This document shows positions 7,680 to 16,585 of a stretch of 64,000 nucleotides of DNA, piece by piece (position 1 is the stretch's first letter; every line of letters starts with the position of its first letter). The translations under genes were made by a program, and so were the position numbers. Source of the stretch: Enterococcus saccharolyticus subsp. saccharolyticus. GTDB taxonomy: Bacteria > Bacillota > Bacilli > Lactobacillales > Enterococcaceae. Where the stretch lies: positions 1,883,794 through 1,947,793 of the forward strand of contig NZ_CP118957.1 of assembly GCF_029023825.1 (NCBI RefSeq), given 5' to 3'. The notes beneath the pieces are model-generated. The model searched no databases and had not been told where the DNA came from. It saw nothing but the letters and a program-made list of their open reading frames with translations.

Positions 7680-7982
7680 TTATTCTTCTTCAGCCATGAA
7701 AGTGTTAAACACTTCTTCGATCATGTCCCACTCTTTGTCTGTTTTGATTTCTTCTAAATCGCCTTCTGTACCGTCTGCATTTTCAACGTAAGCATATGCT
7801 TGTAATTCTACCTCTTCGTCTTCTGGTACACCAGCTGGGTATAATAATACATAATTGCGACCGAATTCTTCTTCACCATCGATAGTTAATAAGATTTCGT
7901 AAAGTGTTTCATTTCCTTGGTCATCTACCAAAGTAATGTGTTCATGTCCTTCGTGGTTATGATCATGTGTATGTTCTGTCAT
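7680..7982 (-). CDS. DUF1292 domain protein
   Basis: 100 residues, very acidic, with a histidine-rich start ([11 protein letters not shown]) followed by [20 protein letters not shown] and an NYVLLYP strand, typical of DUF1292 (YrzB-like) proteins. It is the third gene of the conserved ireB-ruvX-DUF1292 block of Firmicutes. Function unknown; the His cluster could bind metal. Its last codons (FMAEEE) fall in the 19-bp direct repeat, so the present 3' end and terminator may have been supplied by the integrated element. Confidence 0.92.
   Translation of the reverse strand: MTEHTHDHNHEGHEHITLVDDQGNETLYEILLTIDGEEEFGRNYVLLYPAGVPEDEEVELQAYAYVENADGTEGDLEEIKTDKEWDMIEEVFNTFMAEEE
7683..7701. repeat. right att-like direct repeat inside the DUF1292 3' end
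   Basis: TTCTTCTTCAGCCATGAAA, identical to 5094-5112. It is the last coding part of the DUF1292 gene, the kind of 3' gene end used by tyrosine integrases. Confidence 0.7.
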
Positions 7983-8012
7983 GTTCTTTTTTCCTCTTTC
8001 CTTGCGTTAAAT

Positions 8013-8444
8013 TTAAAACAGCTTTTTTCCTGGGCCATCTAAATAATTTTGTAAAATCATTACTGCTGCTACTTTATCAATGACTTTTTTACGTTTTGCA
8101 CGCGAAGTATTAGCTTGTTCCACCAACATACGCTCTGCTTGAACAGTTGTCAAACGTTCATCTTGATAAGCAACAGGAAGCTGATAAAGTTCTTCAATTT
8201 TTTTGCCGTAAGCCATCGAAGCTTCGGCTCTTGGACCGATCGTATTATTCATATTTTTAGGAAGACCTACAACAAATTGACTCACTTCATATTGGTCAAC
8301 CAGTTCTTTGAGACGGTCAAAACCAAACTCACCTTCGTCTTCATTGATACGAATAATTTCTACTCCTTGAGCAGTCCATCCCATCGGATCACTCACAGCA
8401 ATACCTACTGTCCGTGAACCAACGTCTAGTCCCATTACTCTCAT
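8013..8444 (-). CDS. ruvX: RuvX/YqgF family Holliday junction resolvase-like nuclease
   Basis: 143 residues. The N-terminal [17 protein letters not shown] is the YqgF-type RNase H-fold signature with its catalytic Asp. [17 protein letters not shown] and the [12 protein letters not shown] block supply the other acidic residues, and [12 protein letters not shown] ends the fold. Family members process pre-16S rRNA ends or act as resolvase. The start codon overlaps the ireB stop, showing translational coupling in ireB-ruvX-DUF1292. Confidence 0.93.
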   Translation of the reverse strand: MRVMGLDVGSRTVGIAVSDPMGWTAQGVEIIRINEDEGEFGFDRLKELVDQYEVSQFVVGLPKNMNNTIGPRAEASMAYGKKIEELYQLPVAYQDERLTTVQAERMLVEQANTSRAKRKKVIDKVAAVMILQNYLDGPGKKLF

Positions 8445-8710
8445 TACAGGTCGACCCCATGATTTTCTAAATAGAAACGGATTAACACTTCTAAAATTTC
8501 ATCACGTTCATGGCGACGAATCAAGTTACGAGCCTCGCGATAACGAGGAATATAAGCCGGGTCTCCAGAAAGTAAGTAACCCACGATTTGGTTGATTGGA
8601 TTGTATCCTTTTTCCTCTAGTGCACTATACACAATCGCTAATGTTTCACTTACTTCTTTTTTACGACTATCATCAAAATCAAAACGTACTGTTTCATCTG
8701 TAAAACCCAT
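8444..8710 (-). CDS. ireB: IreB family regulatory phosphoprotein
   Basis: 88 residues, full length for the DUF965/IreB family. The N-terminus [12 protein letters not shown] carries two threonines (4 and 7) in the region phosphorylated by the PASTA kinase IreK in Enterococcus faecalis. The conserved [18 protein letters not shown] block follows. In E. faecalis the protein down-regulates intrinsic cephalosporin resistance. First gene of the ireB-ruvX-DUF1292 operon, with an AGGTGTC-type ribosome site. Confidence 0.95.
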   Translation of the reverse strand: MGFTDETVRFDFDDSRKKEVSETLAIVYSALEEKGYNPINQIVGYLLSGDPAYIPRYREARNLIRRHERDEILEVLIRFYLENHGVDL

Positions 8711-8978
8711 TAATATGACACCTCTTTCTCCGAATAAGTTTGCGACTTCTCCTTGTCTATTGTACTAAACATCATCAGAAACTACAAACAAATACTTTGC
8801 TTTTCTCTTACTATACTTTATTTTTGTGATAAATTTATGAATTTACTACTAGTTTTTTGTTTTCTATTACTTTGCTAAAAAAGAACATTAAATTGTTATC
8901 TAACCTCTCTTTCTTTCTGTTAAAACAATTGACGTAACGACTGGTTTTAACCTAAAGTACATACAAGGAGGAATCAAC

Positions 8979-9323
8979 ATGAAGAACATCACATTTACAC
9001 AAACACAAGAAAAAATTGCAACTGGACAACTCATGTTACTGTATTTATCCATGCCTCATTGTAATGTTTGTCACGCAGTCAAACCACAAGTGGAAAAACT
9101 ATTTGCAGGCACTTCTTTACAAATGTTCCATCTTGATGCGCATGATTATCCCGAAGTTGCAAGTACTTTTCAGGTATTGACTGCCCCCGTTATTTTAGTC
9201 TTTTTTGAAGGAAAAGAAGTTCATCGCCAAGCACGTTTTATTGATTTCCAAAAACTAGAACAACTTGTAAAAAACTATCAGTCTATGAATCTATCGGTTA
9301 GTTATGACGAACTGTTTAACTAA
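8979..9323 (+). CDS. thioredoxin family protein
   Basis: 114 residues with an AAGGAGG site 8 bases upstream. The active site is HCNVCH (CxxC) after the strand LMLLYLSMP, and the cis-proline loop is TAPVILVF. This is a short thioredoxin fold resembling YtpP. It is likely a cytosolic disulfide reductase; the partner is unknown. Single gene, convergent with rex across a shared terminator. A 33-base inverted repeat with a possible -35 box lies just upstream at 8919-8951. Confidence 0.88.
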   Translation: MKNITFTQTQEKIATGQLMLLYLSMPHCNVCHAVKPQVEKLFAGTSLQMFHLDAHDYPEVASTFQVLTAPVILVFFEGKEVHRQARFIDFQKLEQLVKNYQSMNLSVSYDELFN

Positions 9324-9365
9324 AAAACGCCCAATCATTCAAAAAATGAATGAACGGGCGTTTTT
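9322..9365. terminator. bidirectional terminator between the thioredoxin-like gene and rex
   Basis: AAAACGCCC with an inner ATCATTC arm pairs with GAATGA and CGGGCGTTTT; A and T runs on both sides serve both convergent genes. Confidence 0.85.
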
Positions 9366-9366
9366 C

Positions 9367-10023
9367 TTATTCAGCGACAGTTTCTTCTTCTGAACCAGAA
9401 TGTAAGAAATAAATCAATGTTTGTAACTCATTTGTTAAATCAACGTTTTGAATCAAGACGTCACTGGGCGCTGTGATACGTGCTGGTGTAAAGTTTAAGA
9501 TCCCTTTAATGCCAGCAGCAACTAATTCGTTCACAACATCTTGTGAACGTTGTGCAGGAACAGTCAAAATCGCAATATCAATTTGTTGAATCGCAATTTG
9601 TTCTTTCATGTCAGTCATTGGATACACAGGAATCCCGTCTACAATGCGGCCAACAATGTCAGGATTCACGTCAAAAGCAGCACTTACGCGAATGCTATTA
9701 CTTTGATGGAATTTGTATTTTAACAACGCACTCCCTAGATTCCCTACACCAATTAATGCTACATTTGTCATTTGGTCATCATTTAATGTTTTGGCAAAAA
9801 ATTGCATTAAATCTTGCACGTCATATCCATATCCACGTTTTCCTAATTCGCCAAAATAAGAGAAATCACGACGAATTGTTGCGCTATCAACTTGAACCGC
9901 TTCGCTCAATTCAGTTGAAGAGACTTTTTTCTTTCCAGCGTTATTTAAAATTCGCAAATAGCGATAATATAGAGGCAATCGTTTCGCTGTTGCCTTTGGT
10001 ATTTGATTTTCTTTCACTTTCAT
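9367..10023 (-). CDS. rex: redox-sensing transcriptional repressor Rex
   Basis: 218 residues. The N-terminal winged helix (about residues 14-80) contains KVSSTELSEAVQVDSATIRR and RDFSYFGELGKRGYGY. The Rossmann domain follows with NVALIGVGNLGSALL and AAFDVNPDIVG, then the NFTPARI loop and the C-terminal swap helix. Rex binds DNA when NADH/NAD+ is low and represses fermentation and respiratory genes. The GGAGG site is only 3 bases from the ATG, so a GTG two codons in may be used. A half-matching TTGTGAA-N3-TTCACTA lies just upstream and could reflect autoregulation, but is imperfect. Confidence 0.95.
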   Translation of the reverse strand: MKVKENQIPKATAKRLPLYYRYLRILNNAGKKKVSSTELSEAVQVDSATIRRDFSYFGELGKRGYGYDVQDLMQFFAKTLNDDQMTNVALIGVGNLGSALLKYKFHQSNSIRVSAAFDVNPDIVGRIVDGIPVYPMTDMKEQIAIQQIDIAILTVPAQRSQDVVNELVAAGIKGILNFTPARITAPSDVLIQNVDLTNELQTLIYFLHSGSEEETVAE

Positions 10024-10229
10024 AGACCTCCGTTTGTGAAATCTTCACTAGTACAGAGAGTATCATATCAAAAAGACCTAAAAAAAAGCAATTTGATTGC
10101 TCACAAATAGGCGATTTTCACAACTTTTCTTACAAATCGATTTTGAGCTGTCTCGCTAAGTCTTAGAAAATGTGATAGACTAACACTGATTCGACCATTA
10201 AATGAAAAGAATTTAGAAGTGAGGATACT

Positions 10230-12161
10230 ATGATTTTATTACAAGCCAACCAAATCGCCCGTCTCTTCGGTGCTGAGGTTCTTTTTGAAAATCTTCAATT
10301 AGAAATTAGTAGCCGTGCTCGTATTGGGCTTGTGGGAAGAAACGGTGCTGGTAAATCAACTTTTTTAAAAATTATTGCTGGTATCGAAGCACCTGATGCC
10401 GGAACAATAGCTAAAAATAAAACCGCAACGATGGGCTATCTAGCCCAAGATACCGGACTAATCTCCAATGCGACTGTCTGGGAGGAAATGCTAGATGCTT
10501 TTGCGGCTGTCCGTATTATCGAAAAACGCATGCGTGAACTAGAAATCGCCATTAGTGAATCTAATCCAAATACGGCGAACTATCAAACGATTCTTAAAGA
10601 ATACGATCGTTTACAACATGATTTTTCAGAAAAAAATGGCTATGGCTACGAAAACGAAATTCGTTCAGTTTTACATGGCTTTCAATTTGATGCGTCTTTT
10701 TATGACCAAAAAATTGCGACACTTTCTGGTGGGCAAAAAACCCGTTTAGCACTAGCGAAAATGCTGTTGCAGAGTCCGGATATTTTAATCTTGGATGAAC
10801 CAACCAACCATTTAGATATTGAAACACTTGCTTGGTTAGAAGGTTATTTACAAAATTATTCTGGTGCCCTCTTAATCGTTTCGCATGACCGTTATTTCTT
10901 AGATAAAGTCGTCACTGAAATTTATGAAATCAGCCGTCGTAAAATGCGTCACTATAAAGGAAACTATAGTCGTTATTTAGATTTAAAAGCAGAACAATTA
11001 GCAAGTGATTGGAAAGCGTATGAAAAACAACAAACGGAAATTAATAAACTAGAAGATTTTGTCGCTCGTAATTTAGTACGTGCCTCTACAACCAAACGTG
11101 CACAAAGCCGTCGCAAACAATTAGAAAAAATGGATCGTTTAGATCGTCCACAAGGCGATGAAAAATCTGCGCATTTTCTATTCGATATTGAAAAACCTTC
11201 TGGCAATATTGTCTTACAAGTAGAAGATGCTGCTATTGGTTATTCAATAGAAGAAATTTTATCGGAACCAATTAATTTAGACATTCGACGCAAAGACGCG
11301 ATTGCCCTTGTTGGACCAAATGGTATTGGCAAATCTACCTTATTAAAATCACTTATTGGGGAACTCCCTTTTATCCGAGGTGAAGTCACATTTGGCGCCA
11401 ATGTAGCAACTGGTTATTACGACCAAGGACAAACAAATTTGCATCATAACAAAACTATTTTACAAGAATTATGGGATGAACATCCAACGACACCTGAAGT
11501 CGAAATCCGCACAGCTTTAGGAGGATTCCTCTTCTCTGGTGAAGATGTCGATAAACCAATTGCCTTATTAAGTGGTGGCGAAAAAGCGCGGGTTGCTTTA
11601 GCGAAATTAGCGATGAATAAAGAAAATTTCCTAATTCTCGATGAGCCAACAAACCATTTGGACATTGACAATAAAGAAGTGCTCGAAAATGCGTTAATTG
11701 ATTATGAAGGAACGTTATTTTTCGTTTCACATGACCGTTACTTTATCAATCGTATCGCTACCAAGGTCATCGAACTTTCTGAAAATGGTAGTAAATTGTA
11801 TTTAGGTGATTATGATTATTATTTAGAGAAAAAACAAGAAGAAGCTGAGATTGCGGCACTATTAGAAGAAAAAACAGTGATTGCAACTGTTTCAACAGGA
11901 AAACAAAATTTCCAACAAAGCAAAGAACAGCAAAAAGCATTACGCAATTTGCAACGTAAAATCGAAAAAATTGAAGAAGAATTAGCCACACTGGACGAAG
12001 AAATTACGGCTGCCGAAACGAAAATGACAGAACCTCTCGTCTTAAACGACCATGTACAATTAAACGAGCTGAATCAGTTCATTGAAACTGCGCAACAACG
12101 TCAAGAACATTTAATGGAAGAATGGGAAACATTAAGTCTTGAATTAGAAGAATTAACTTAA
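10230..12161 (+). CDS. ABC-F family ATP-binding protein
   Basis: 643 residues with two ATPase modules and no membrane segment. First Walker A GRNGAGKST, signature LSGGQKTRLALAK, then LDEPTNHLD; second Walker A GPNGIGKST, signature LSGGEKARVALAK, again LDEPTNHLD. The linker between modules is basic (TKRAQSRRKQLEKMDRL), as in ABC-F proteins that reach the ribosomal P-site. The C-terminus (from about 575) is a charged coiled coil. Closest in layout to YdiF/Uup-type housekeeping ABC-Fs rather than a dedicated antibiotic-resistance type, but resistance cannot be excluded by eye. Confidence 0.92.
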   Translation: MILLQANQIARLFGAEVLFENLQLEISSRARIGLVGRNGAGKSTFLKIIAGIEAPDAGTIAKNKTATMGYLAQDTGLISNATVWEEMLDAFAAVRIIEKRMRELEIAISESNPNTANYQTILKEYDRLQHDFSEKNGYGYENEIRSVLHGFQFDASFYDQKIATLSGGQKTRLALAKMLLQSPDILILDEPTNHLDIETLAWLEGYLQNYSGALLIVSHDRYFLDKVVTEIYEISRRKMRHYKGNYSRYLDLKAEQLASDWKAYEKQQTEINKLEDFVARNLVRASTTKRAQSRRKQLEKMDRLDRPQGDEKSAHFLFDIEKPSGNIVLQVEDAAIGYSIEEILSEPINLDIRRKDAIALVGPNGIGKSTLLKSLIGELPFIRGEVTFGANVATGYYDQGQTNLHHNKTILQELWDEHPTTPEVEIRTALGGFLFSGEDVDKPIALLSGGEKARVALAKLAMNKENFLILDEPTNHLDIDNKEVLENALIDYEGTLFFVSHDRYFINRIATKVIELSENGSKLYLGDYDYYLEKKQEEAEIAALLEEKTVIATVSTGKQNFQQSKEQQKALRNLQRKIEKIEEELATLDEEITAAETKMTEPLVLNDHVQLNELNQFIETAQQRQEHLMEEWETLSLELEELT

Positions 12162-12167
12162 TATCTC

Positions 12168-12220
12168 TCGGACTTAAGGATTTTATAGTGGGTTTCATCC
12201 TTAAGTCCGATGTTTTTTTT
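12168..12220 (+). terminator. terminator of the ABC-F gene
   Basis: TCGGACTTAAGGAT (12168-12181) pairs perfectly with ATCCTTAAGTCCGA (12197-12210), followed by a run of T. Confidence 0.88.
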
Positions 12221-12267
12221 ACTCAGTTTGGTTTAATACTAATAAAAGCAATAAAGGAGGATCAATC

Positions 12268-12972
12268 GTGAAAAAGAAACGAAATTGGGGACTAATTGCT
12301 TTAGGTGGTCTGATGATTGGTAGCGGTTTATTGGGTTTTGGTGTGCGTAACGCGATTCATAGTTATGATACTTATTCCTATTCCGAACCTACACTTCCAG
12401 TAGAAGATTATTATTACGAAGATGGACCAACTACCGAATTTGCTTACCGCGCCACGCAACAACTAAAAGCGGATGGTATTAACGTTCCTTTATACTTACA
12501 AACGGATGAACGTTGGAAAGATGAACTGATTGATTATACGTATTCATTAACGATGGAAACAAATGGCAGTGCGTTTGCCTCAATGATGATGGTTCTTTCT
12601 TATTGGCAAGGAATCGATTACGATTATGACGTGATTTATGACTTGGCTTTTGAAGACTATTTTAGTTCTGATGGCACAATTAAATGGAAATTCTTTGAAC
12701 AAGCGGGTGAAAATTTTGGTGCTTCAATCAGCAATTTAGGTTATAAATATGAAGCAGCTGAAAAATATTTAAAAAATGGTGCACCGGTTATTGTTGCCTT
12801 CAAAGCTAATGAAGCTGATACAAATGAACATTTTGCTGTGCTTGCTCGTACCAAAGATGGCAATTTACGTGTCTTAGATCCATTAGATAATCCAGACATT
12901 GAACGTTATAAAAAAGTCTATACTCCTGCTGAACTAACCGATACCATTCAAAACTACTGGGCAATCAACTAA
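12268..12972 (+). CDS. C39-like peptidase-fold protein lacking the catalytic cysteine
   Basis: 234 residues, GTG start with AAAGGAGG. An N-terminal membrane anchor (about residues 7-27, rich in Gly/Leu) is followed by an acidic, Tyr-rich linker. A C39_2-type fold then begins at NVPLYLQTDERW. The catalytic His (NEHFAVLAR) and the Asp-bearing VLDPLD are present. However, the GCGPTS-type active-site segment is replaced by ETNGSAFASMMM, with no Cys at all. It should face outward, attached to the membrane. I infer a pseudo-enzyme with a binding or structural role. Single gene between the ABC-F and ald genes. Confidence 0.72.
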   Translation: MKKKRNWGLIALGGLMIGSGLLGFGVRNAIHSYDTYSYSEPTLPVEDYYYEDGPTTEFAYRATQQLKADGINVPLYLQTDERWKDELIDYTYSLTMETNGSAFASMMMVLSYWQGIDYDYDVIYDLAFEDYFSSDGTIKWKFFEQAGENFGASISNLGYKYEAAEKYLKNGAPVIVAFKANEADTNEHFAVLARTKDGNLRVLDPLDNPDIERYKKVYTPAELTDTIQNYWAIN

Positions 12973-13054
12973 GTGAATGCCTTTTCTATTGTGAATTTGT
13001 AATCAATGTCATTTTCCACTATACTAGAGAGAGAAAATAAATGGAGGGATTTTT

Positions 13055-14164
13055 ATGAGAATTGGCATACCTAAAGAAATCAAGAACAACGAAAATCGTG
13101 TCGCATTACCGCCTGCTGGTGTTTGCGAGCTAATCCAAGCTGGACATCAAGTTGTGGTTGAAACAAATGCTGGCACGGGTTCTGCGATTTCTGACGAAGA
13201 ATACCAACACGTTGGTGCAACAATTGGCACACAATCAGATGCTTGGGCAGCAGATATGGTCTTGAAAGTCAAAGAACCGTTACCAGAAGAATATCCTTTT
13301 TTTCGTGAAAATTTAATCTTGTTTACTTATTTACATTTAGCAGCCAATAAACCCGTAACCGAAGCATTGTTAAAAGCCAAAGTGAACACGGTCGCTTATG
13401 AAAGCGTTCAACTAGATGATCGTTCGCTTCCTTTATTAGCACCGATGAGTGAAATTGCTGGTCGAATGGCTGCACAAATTGGCGCAGAATTTTTAGAGAG
13501 CCCTCAAGGTGGCAAAGGCATTTTACTTGCCGGTGTACCTGGCGTGCGTAAAGGAAATGTAGTGGTCATTGGTGGTGGAGTTGCTGGAACAAATGCCGCG
13601 CGCATCGCCCATGGACTTGGTGCAAATGTCACCATTCTCGATGTGAATGTCAACCGTTTGAAAGAGTTGGATGCCCAATTTAATGGACAAATTCAAACAC
13701 TTCTTTCAAATACGTTCAATATCCATCAACAATTACGTACCGCCGATTTAGTCGTTGGTGCGGTCTTACTTCCTGGTCACAAAGCACCTACCTTAGTCAC
13801 TCGTGAGATGGTTCGTGATATGCCCGATCGTTCGGTGATTGTTGATATTGCGATCGATCAAGGCGGTATATTTGAAACAGGTACGAAAACAACCACGCAT
13901 GATGCACCCACTTATATTGAAGAAAATGTGATTCATTATGCTGTAGCAAATATGCCTGGTGCAGTTGCACAAACCGCAACGCATGCACTAAGTAATGCAA
14001 CTTTGCCATTTGCAAAAAAACTAGCGAGCACCTCATTTGAACAAGCAATAAAATCAGATATTGCTCTTTTCCGTGGCGTAAACACCTATCAAGGACGCTT
14101 AGTTCACGAAGCCGTTGCCAATGATTTAGACTTACCGTATACTTCTTTAAATTCATTCATTTAA
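13055..14164 (+). CDS. ald: alanine dehydrogenase
   Basis: 369 residues, close to the family length of about 370. The start [20 protein letters not shown] is diagnostic. [11 protein letters not shown] carries the substrate-binding Lys region, TYLHLAANK holds the catalytic His, [17 protein letters not shown] is the NAD loop, and DIAIDQGG holds the catalytic Asp. It converts L-alanine and NAD+ to pyruvate, ammonia and NADH, allowing alanine use or NADH recycling. Monocistronic, with a GGAGGG site and a bidirectional terminator shared with the convergent MerR gene. Confidence 0.95.
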   Translation: MRIGIPKEIKNNENRVALPPAGVCELIQAGHQVVVETNAGTGSAISDEEYQHVGATIGTQSDAWAADMVLKVKEPLPEEYPFFRENLILFTYLHLAANKPVTEALLKAKVNTVAYESVQLDDRSLPLLAPMSEIAGRMAAQIGAEFLESPQGGKGILLAGVPGVRKGNVVVIGGGVAGTNAARIAHGLGANVTILDVNVNRLKELDAQFNGQIQTLLSNTFNIHQQLRTADLVVGAVLLPGHKAPTLVTREMVRDMPDRSVIVDIAIDQGGIFETGTKTTTHDAPTYIEENVIHYAVANMPGAVAQTATHALSNATLPFAKKLASTSFEQAIKSDIALFRGVNTYQGRLVHEAVANDLDLPYTSLNSFI

Positions 14165-14165
14165 T

Positions 14166-14204
14166 AAAAAAACCAGGAAAGACCTCGTCTCTCCTGGTTT
14201 TTTT
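14166..14204. terminator. bidirectional terminator between ald and the MerR-TipAS gene
   Basis: AAAAACCAGGA pairs with TCCTGGTTTTTTT around a short GC-rich loop; serves both convergent genes. Confidence 0.85.
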
Positions 14205-14955
14205 ATGCGTAATATTTGATGGCATCGTTTAACGCTTGCGCAGCACCGGCATGTTTTTCATCATAATAAGCCATGAAACGTTCATCGGCGATATACATCA
14301 TCCCTAAACCTTTGTGCGCTTCAGCTGAATACGTTGGCCAAGTATAGCTTAACCATTTTTTGTGCAAACGAAAAATCTCTTTCGCTACATCACTTTCAAT
14401 TTCGGGTTGTTCTAAATAGACACCAATTGTTTCAAATAACTGGACTTCGGTTTCTGCCATTTCTTGCATTTGTTCTTCCGTTAAGTTCAAATATTTTTTA
14501 TTTGAGCGTTCAACCGTTTCTTCCCCATATTTCTCACGAATTTCTTTTCCATATTTTGCTTCATTTTCTGCTACTTTTTGTTCTTTAAATGCTGTAAATT
14601 TTTCTTGATCTGACATTTCAATCTCTCCTTTGTAATATTTCATTGTTTGTTGAACAGAGGCTAGCAAACGGTCAATTTCTTGACGTTTTGCCACTAATTT
14701 TTCTTGATGTTCCATCAATGCTTGTTCGACATCAAAGTCAGGGTTATCGAGAATTTCTTTAATTTCTTCTAGTTTCAAGTCCATTTCTCGATAAAATAAA
14801 ATTTGTTGCAATCGATTGACTTCATTTTGACCGTAGATACGATAGCCCGAAGAATTGACTCTTGCTGGTTTCAGCAAATCAATTTCATCATAAAATCGTA
14901 AAGTCCGTGCACTGACTCCGGATAAATTGGCTATTTTTTTAATCGTATATTCCAT
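14203..14955 (-). CDS. MerR family regulator with TipAS ligand-binding domain
   Basis: 250 residues. The MerR helix-turn-helix and wing occupy residues 1-70 (YTIKKIANLSGVSARTLRFYDE, then NSSGYRIY). A long coiled coil follows to about 110, and then a TipAS domain (about 130-250) with the WLSYTWPTYSAEAHKGLG and late YYDEKHAGAAQAL blocks. TipA-type proteins sense bulky thiopeptide-like drugs and activate export or resistance genes. The divergent neighbour is a MATE pump. The promoter upstream is of the MerR class (see 14979-15009), arguing for autoregulation. Confidence 0.92.
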   Translation of the reverse strand: MEYTIKKIANLSGVSARTLRFYDEIDLLKPARVNSSGYRIYGQNEVNRLQQILFYREMDLKLEEIKEILDNPDFDVEQALMEHQEKLVAKRQEIDRLLASVQQTMKYYKGEIEMSDQEKFTAFKEQKVAENEAKYGKEIREKYGEETVERSNKKYLNLTEEQMQEMAETEVQLFETIGVYLEQPEIESDVAKEIFRLHKKWLSYTWPTYSAEAHKGLGMMYIADERFMAYYDEKHAGAAQALNDAIKYYA

Positions 14956-14978
14956 GTCTTATCCCTCCTGACAAACTT

Positions 14979-15009
14979 ATCATAAACCTTTCCGTTACGA
15001 GAAGGTCAA
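14979..15009 (-). promoter_or_regulatory. MerR-class promoter/operator with 19-bp spacer
   Basis: Minus-strand -35 TTGACC (15004-15009) and -10 TATGAT (14979-14984) are 19 bases apart. The spacer contains a dyad with ACCTT and AAGGT arms. A long spacer with an internal dyad is the hallmark of promoters twisted into activity by MerR proteins; here it would drive the TipAS regulator itself. Confidence 0.8.
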
Positions 15010-15032
15010 GCGAAAAAAATAATTTTTTTTAC

Positions 15033-15060
15033 TTGTACCTTTTTTTATTTCATGTAAAAT
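15033..15060 (+). promoter_or_regulatory. likely promoter of the MATE gene
   Basis: TTGTAC (15033-15038) and TAAAAT (15055-15060) with a 16-base spacer, 43 bases before the start codon and divergent from the MerR promoter. Confidence 0.5.
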
Positions 15061-15102
15061 ACAAGAGATGGTCTTTAATAGAGGAAGTGAATAGGAGAAA
15101 TG

Positions 15103-16485
15103 ATGAAAAAATTTATTGGGGATAAAGCTTTTTATCGCACGGTATTAACGATTGCAATTCCTGTTATGATCCAAAATGGCGTCACAAATTTAGTCAATTT
15201 TTTGGATAATATTATGGTTGGACAAATTGGAACAGAGCAAATGTCGGGAGTCGCAATTGTTAATCAACTGATTTTCGTTTTTAATTTATGTATTTTTGGG
15301 ATTGTTTCAGGTGCCAGTATTTTTGGCACACAATATTATGGTAAACGTGACTTTGTGGGGATGAGAAATGCGTTTCGCTTTAAAATTATTGCAGGGATTA
15401 TTGCTGCTTTAATCGGCTCGCTCCTTCTTTTCACGATGCAAGTACCGTTAATTTCGTTATTTTTGCACAGTGATGGAACGGATAGTAATTTAACACTTGC
15501 TTTGCAATCCGGGCAAGCATTCTTAGTGATTATGTTAATAGGACTGGTTCCTTTTTCTATCTCGCAAGCTTATGCTAGTACGCTACGAGAAATGGGCAGA
15601 ACAATTATTCCCATGTTTGCAAGTAGTGTCGCCGTTGTGACTAATACTATCTTAAATTATATCTTGATTTTCGGAAACTTTGGCGCACCACAGTTAGGCG
15701 TACAAGGAGCGGCAATTTCAACAGTGGTTGCTCGTATCATTGAATGTGCGATTACTGTCATTTGGGTACATCGCCACAATATGGATAATCCTTTTATCGT
15801 GGGTGCCTACAAGCAATTCCACATTCCGAAACAACTGGTTCAACAAATTATTAAAAAAGGGTCACCGTTAATGTTAAACGAAGTGCTTTGGGCATGCGGT
15901 ATCACCATCGTGTTGCAAGCTTATTCTGTTCGCGGATTAAGTGTTGTTGCAGGGATGAATATTGCGTCAACTGTCTCAAATATTTTTAACATTATTTTCT
16001 TGGCTTTAGGTAGTGCCGCTGCAGTAATTGTCGGACAATTGTTAGGTGCCAATAAAATGGTTGAAGCCAAAGACAGTGCACGTAAGTTGATTTTCTTTTC
16101 GGTTGTGAGTTGTACAATTATGGGAATTATTATGATGATCATCGCACCACATTTCCCAGAAATTTATAACACCAGTCTTGAAGTCAAAGATTTAGCTAGT
16201 CATTTTATTATTATCGGGGCATTATGTATGCCATTTATTGCCTTTAATCATGTGAGTTACTTTGTGCTACGTTCAGGTGGTAAAACGATTATTACGTTCT
16301 TATTTGATAGTGTCTTTATTTGGGTCATTGTCTTACCACTTGCTTATTTATTAAGTACGCATACAAACTTACCAATCGTTTGGGTATATTTCATTTGCCA
16401 AATGACCGAAGCATTTAAATGTATCATTGGTTATTTCTTAGTAAAATCAGATGCTTGGTTAGAAAATATTGTTGTTGAAGCCTAA
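15103..16485 (+). CDS. MATE family efflux transporter
   Basis: 460 residues from the second of two adjacent ATGs, which is better spaced from AGGAG. Twelve membrane helices in two six-helix halves; the first half shows PVMIQNGVTNLVNFLDNIMVG and the second SPLMLNEVLWACG, with the internal repeat of MATE exporters. These use Na+ or H+ gradients to expel drugs or metabolites. It lies divergent from a MerR-TipAS regulator, so co-regulation is plausible, though the MerR-type dyad lies in the opposite-strand promoter. Substrate unknown. Confidence 0.92.
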   Translation: MKKFIGDKAFYRTVLTIAIPVMIQNGVTNLVNFLDNIMVGQIGTEQMSGVAIVNQLIFVFNLCIFGIVSGASIFGTQYYGKRDFVGMRNAFRFKIIAGIIAALIGSLLLFTMQVPLISLFLHSDGTDSNLTLALQSGQAFLVIMLIGLVPFSISQAYASTLREMGRTIIPMFASSVAVVTNTILNYILIFGNFGAPQLGVQGAAISTVVARIIECAITVIWVHRHNMDNPFIVGAYKQFHIPKQLVQQIIKKGSPLMLNEVLWACGITIVLQAYSVRGLSVVAGMNIASTVSNIFNIIFLALGSAAAVIVGQLLGANKMVEAKDSARKLIFFSVVSCTIMGIIMMIIAPHFPEIYNTSLEVKDLASHFIIIGALCMPFIAFNHVSYFVLRSGGKTIITFLFDSVFIWVIVLPLAYLLSTHTNLPIVWVYFICQMTEAFKCIIGYFLVKSDAWLENIVVEA

Positions 16486-16523
16486 AAAATTATGGTTCTG
16501 ACAACCCCGTCTTTGCAATAAAC

Positions 16524-16579
16524 AATCCGAACGATAGAGAGACTGCACCTGTGATCTTCTTCTATCGTTCGGATTTTTC
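16524..16579. terminator. terminator hairpin, member of the ATCCGAAC repeat family
   Basis: AATCCGAACGATAGA (16524-16538) pairs perfectly with TCTATCGTTCGGATT (16561-16575), followed by a T run. It lies between the convergent MATE and racemase genes. The same stem theme recurs at 33181-33231 and 44425-44481. Confidence 0.8.
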
Positions 16580-16585
16580 GTTTAC

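Noticed and set aside
10034-10050. Rex-box-like TTGTGAA-N3-TTCACTA upstream of rex
   Set aside because: The spacer is one base short and the right arm ends in TA rather than AA compared with TTGTGAA-N4-TTCACAA. Possible autoregulation but not strong enough to list.
13797-14156. 119-codon minus-strand frame
   Set aside because: Antisense to ald, with biased Leu/His content typical of a shadow frame.
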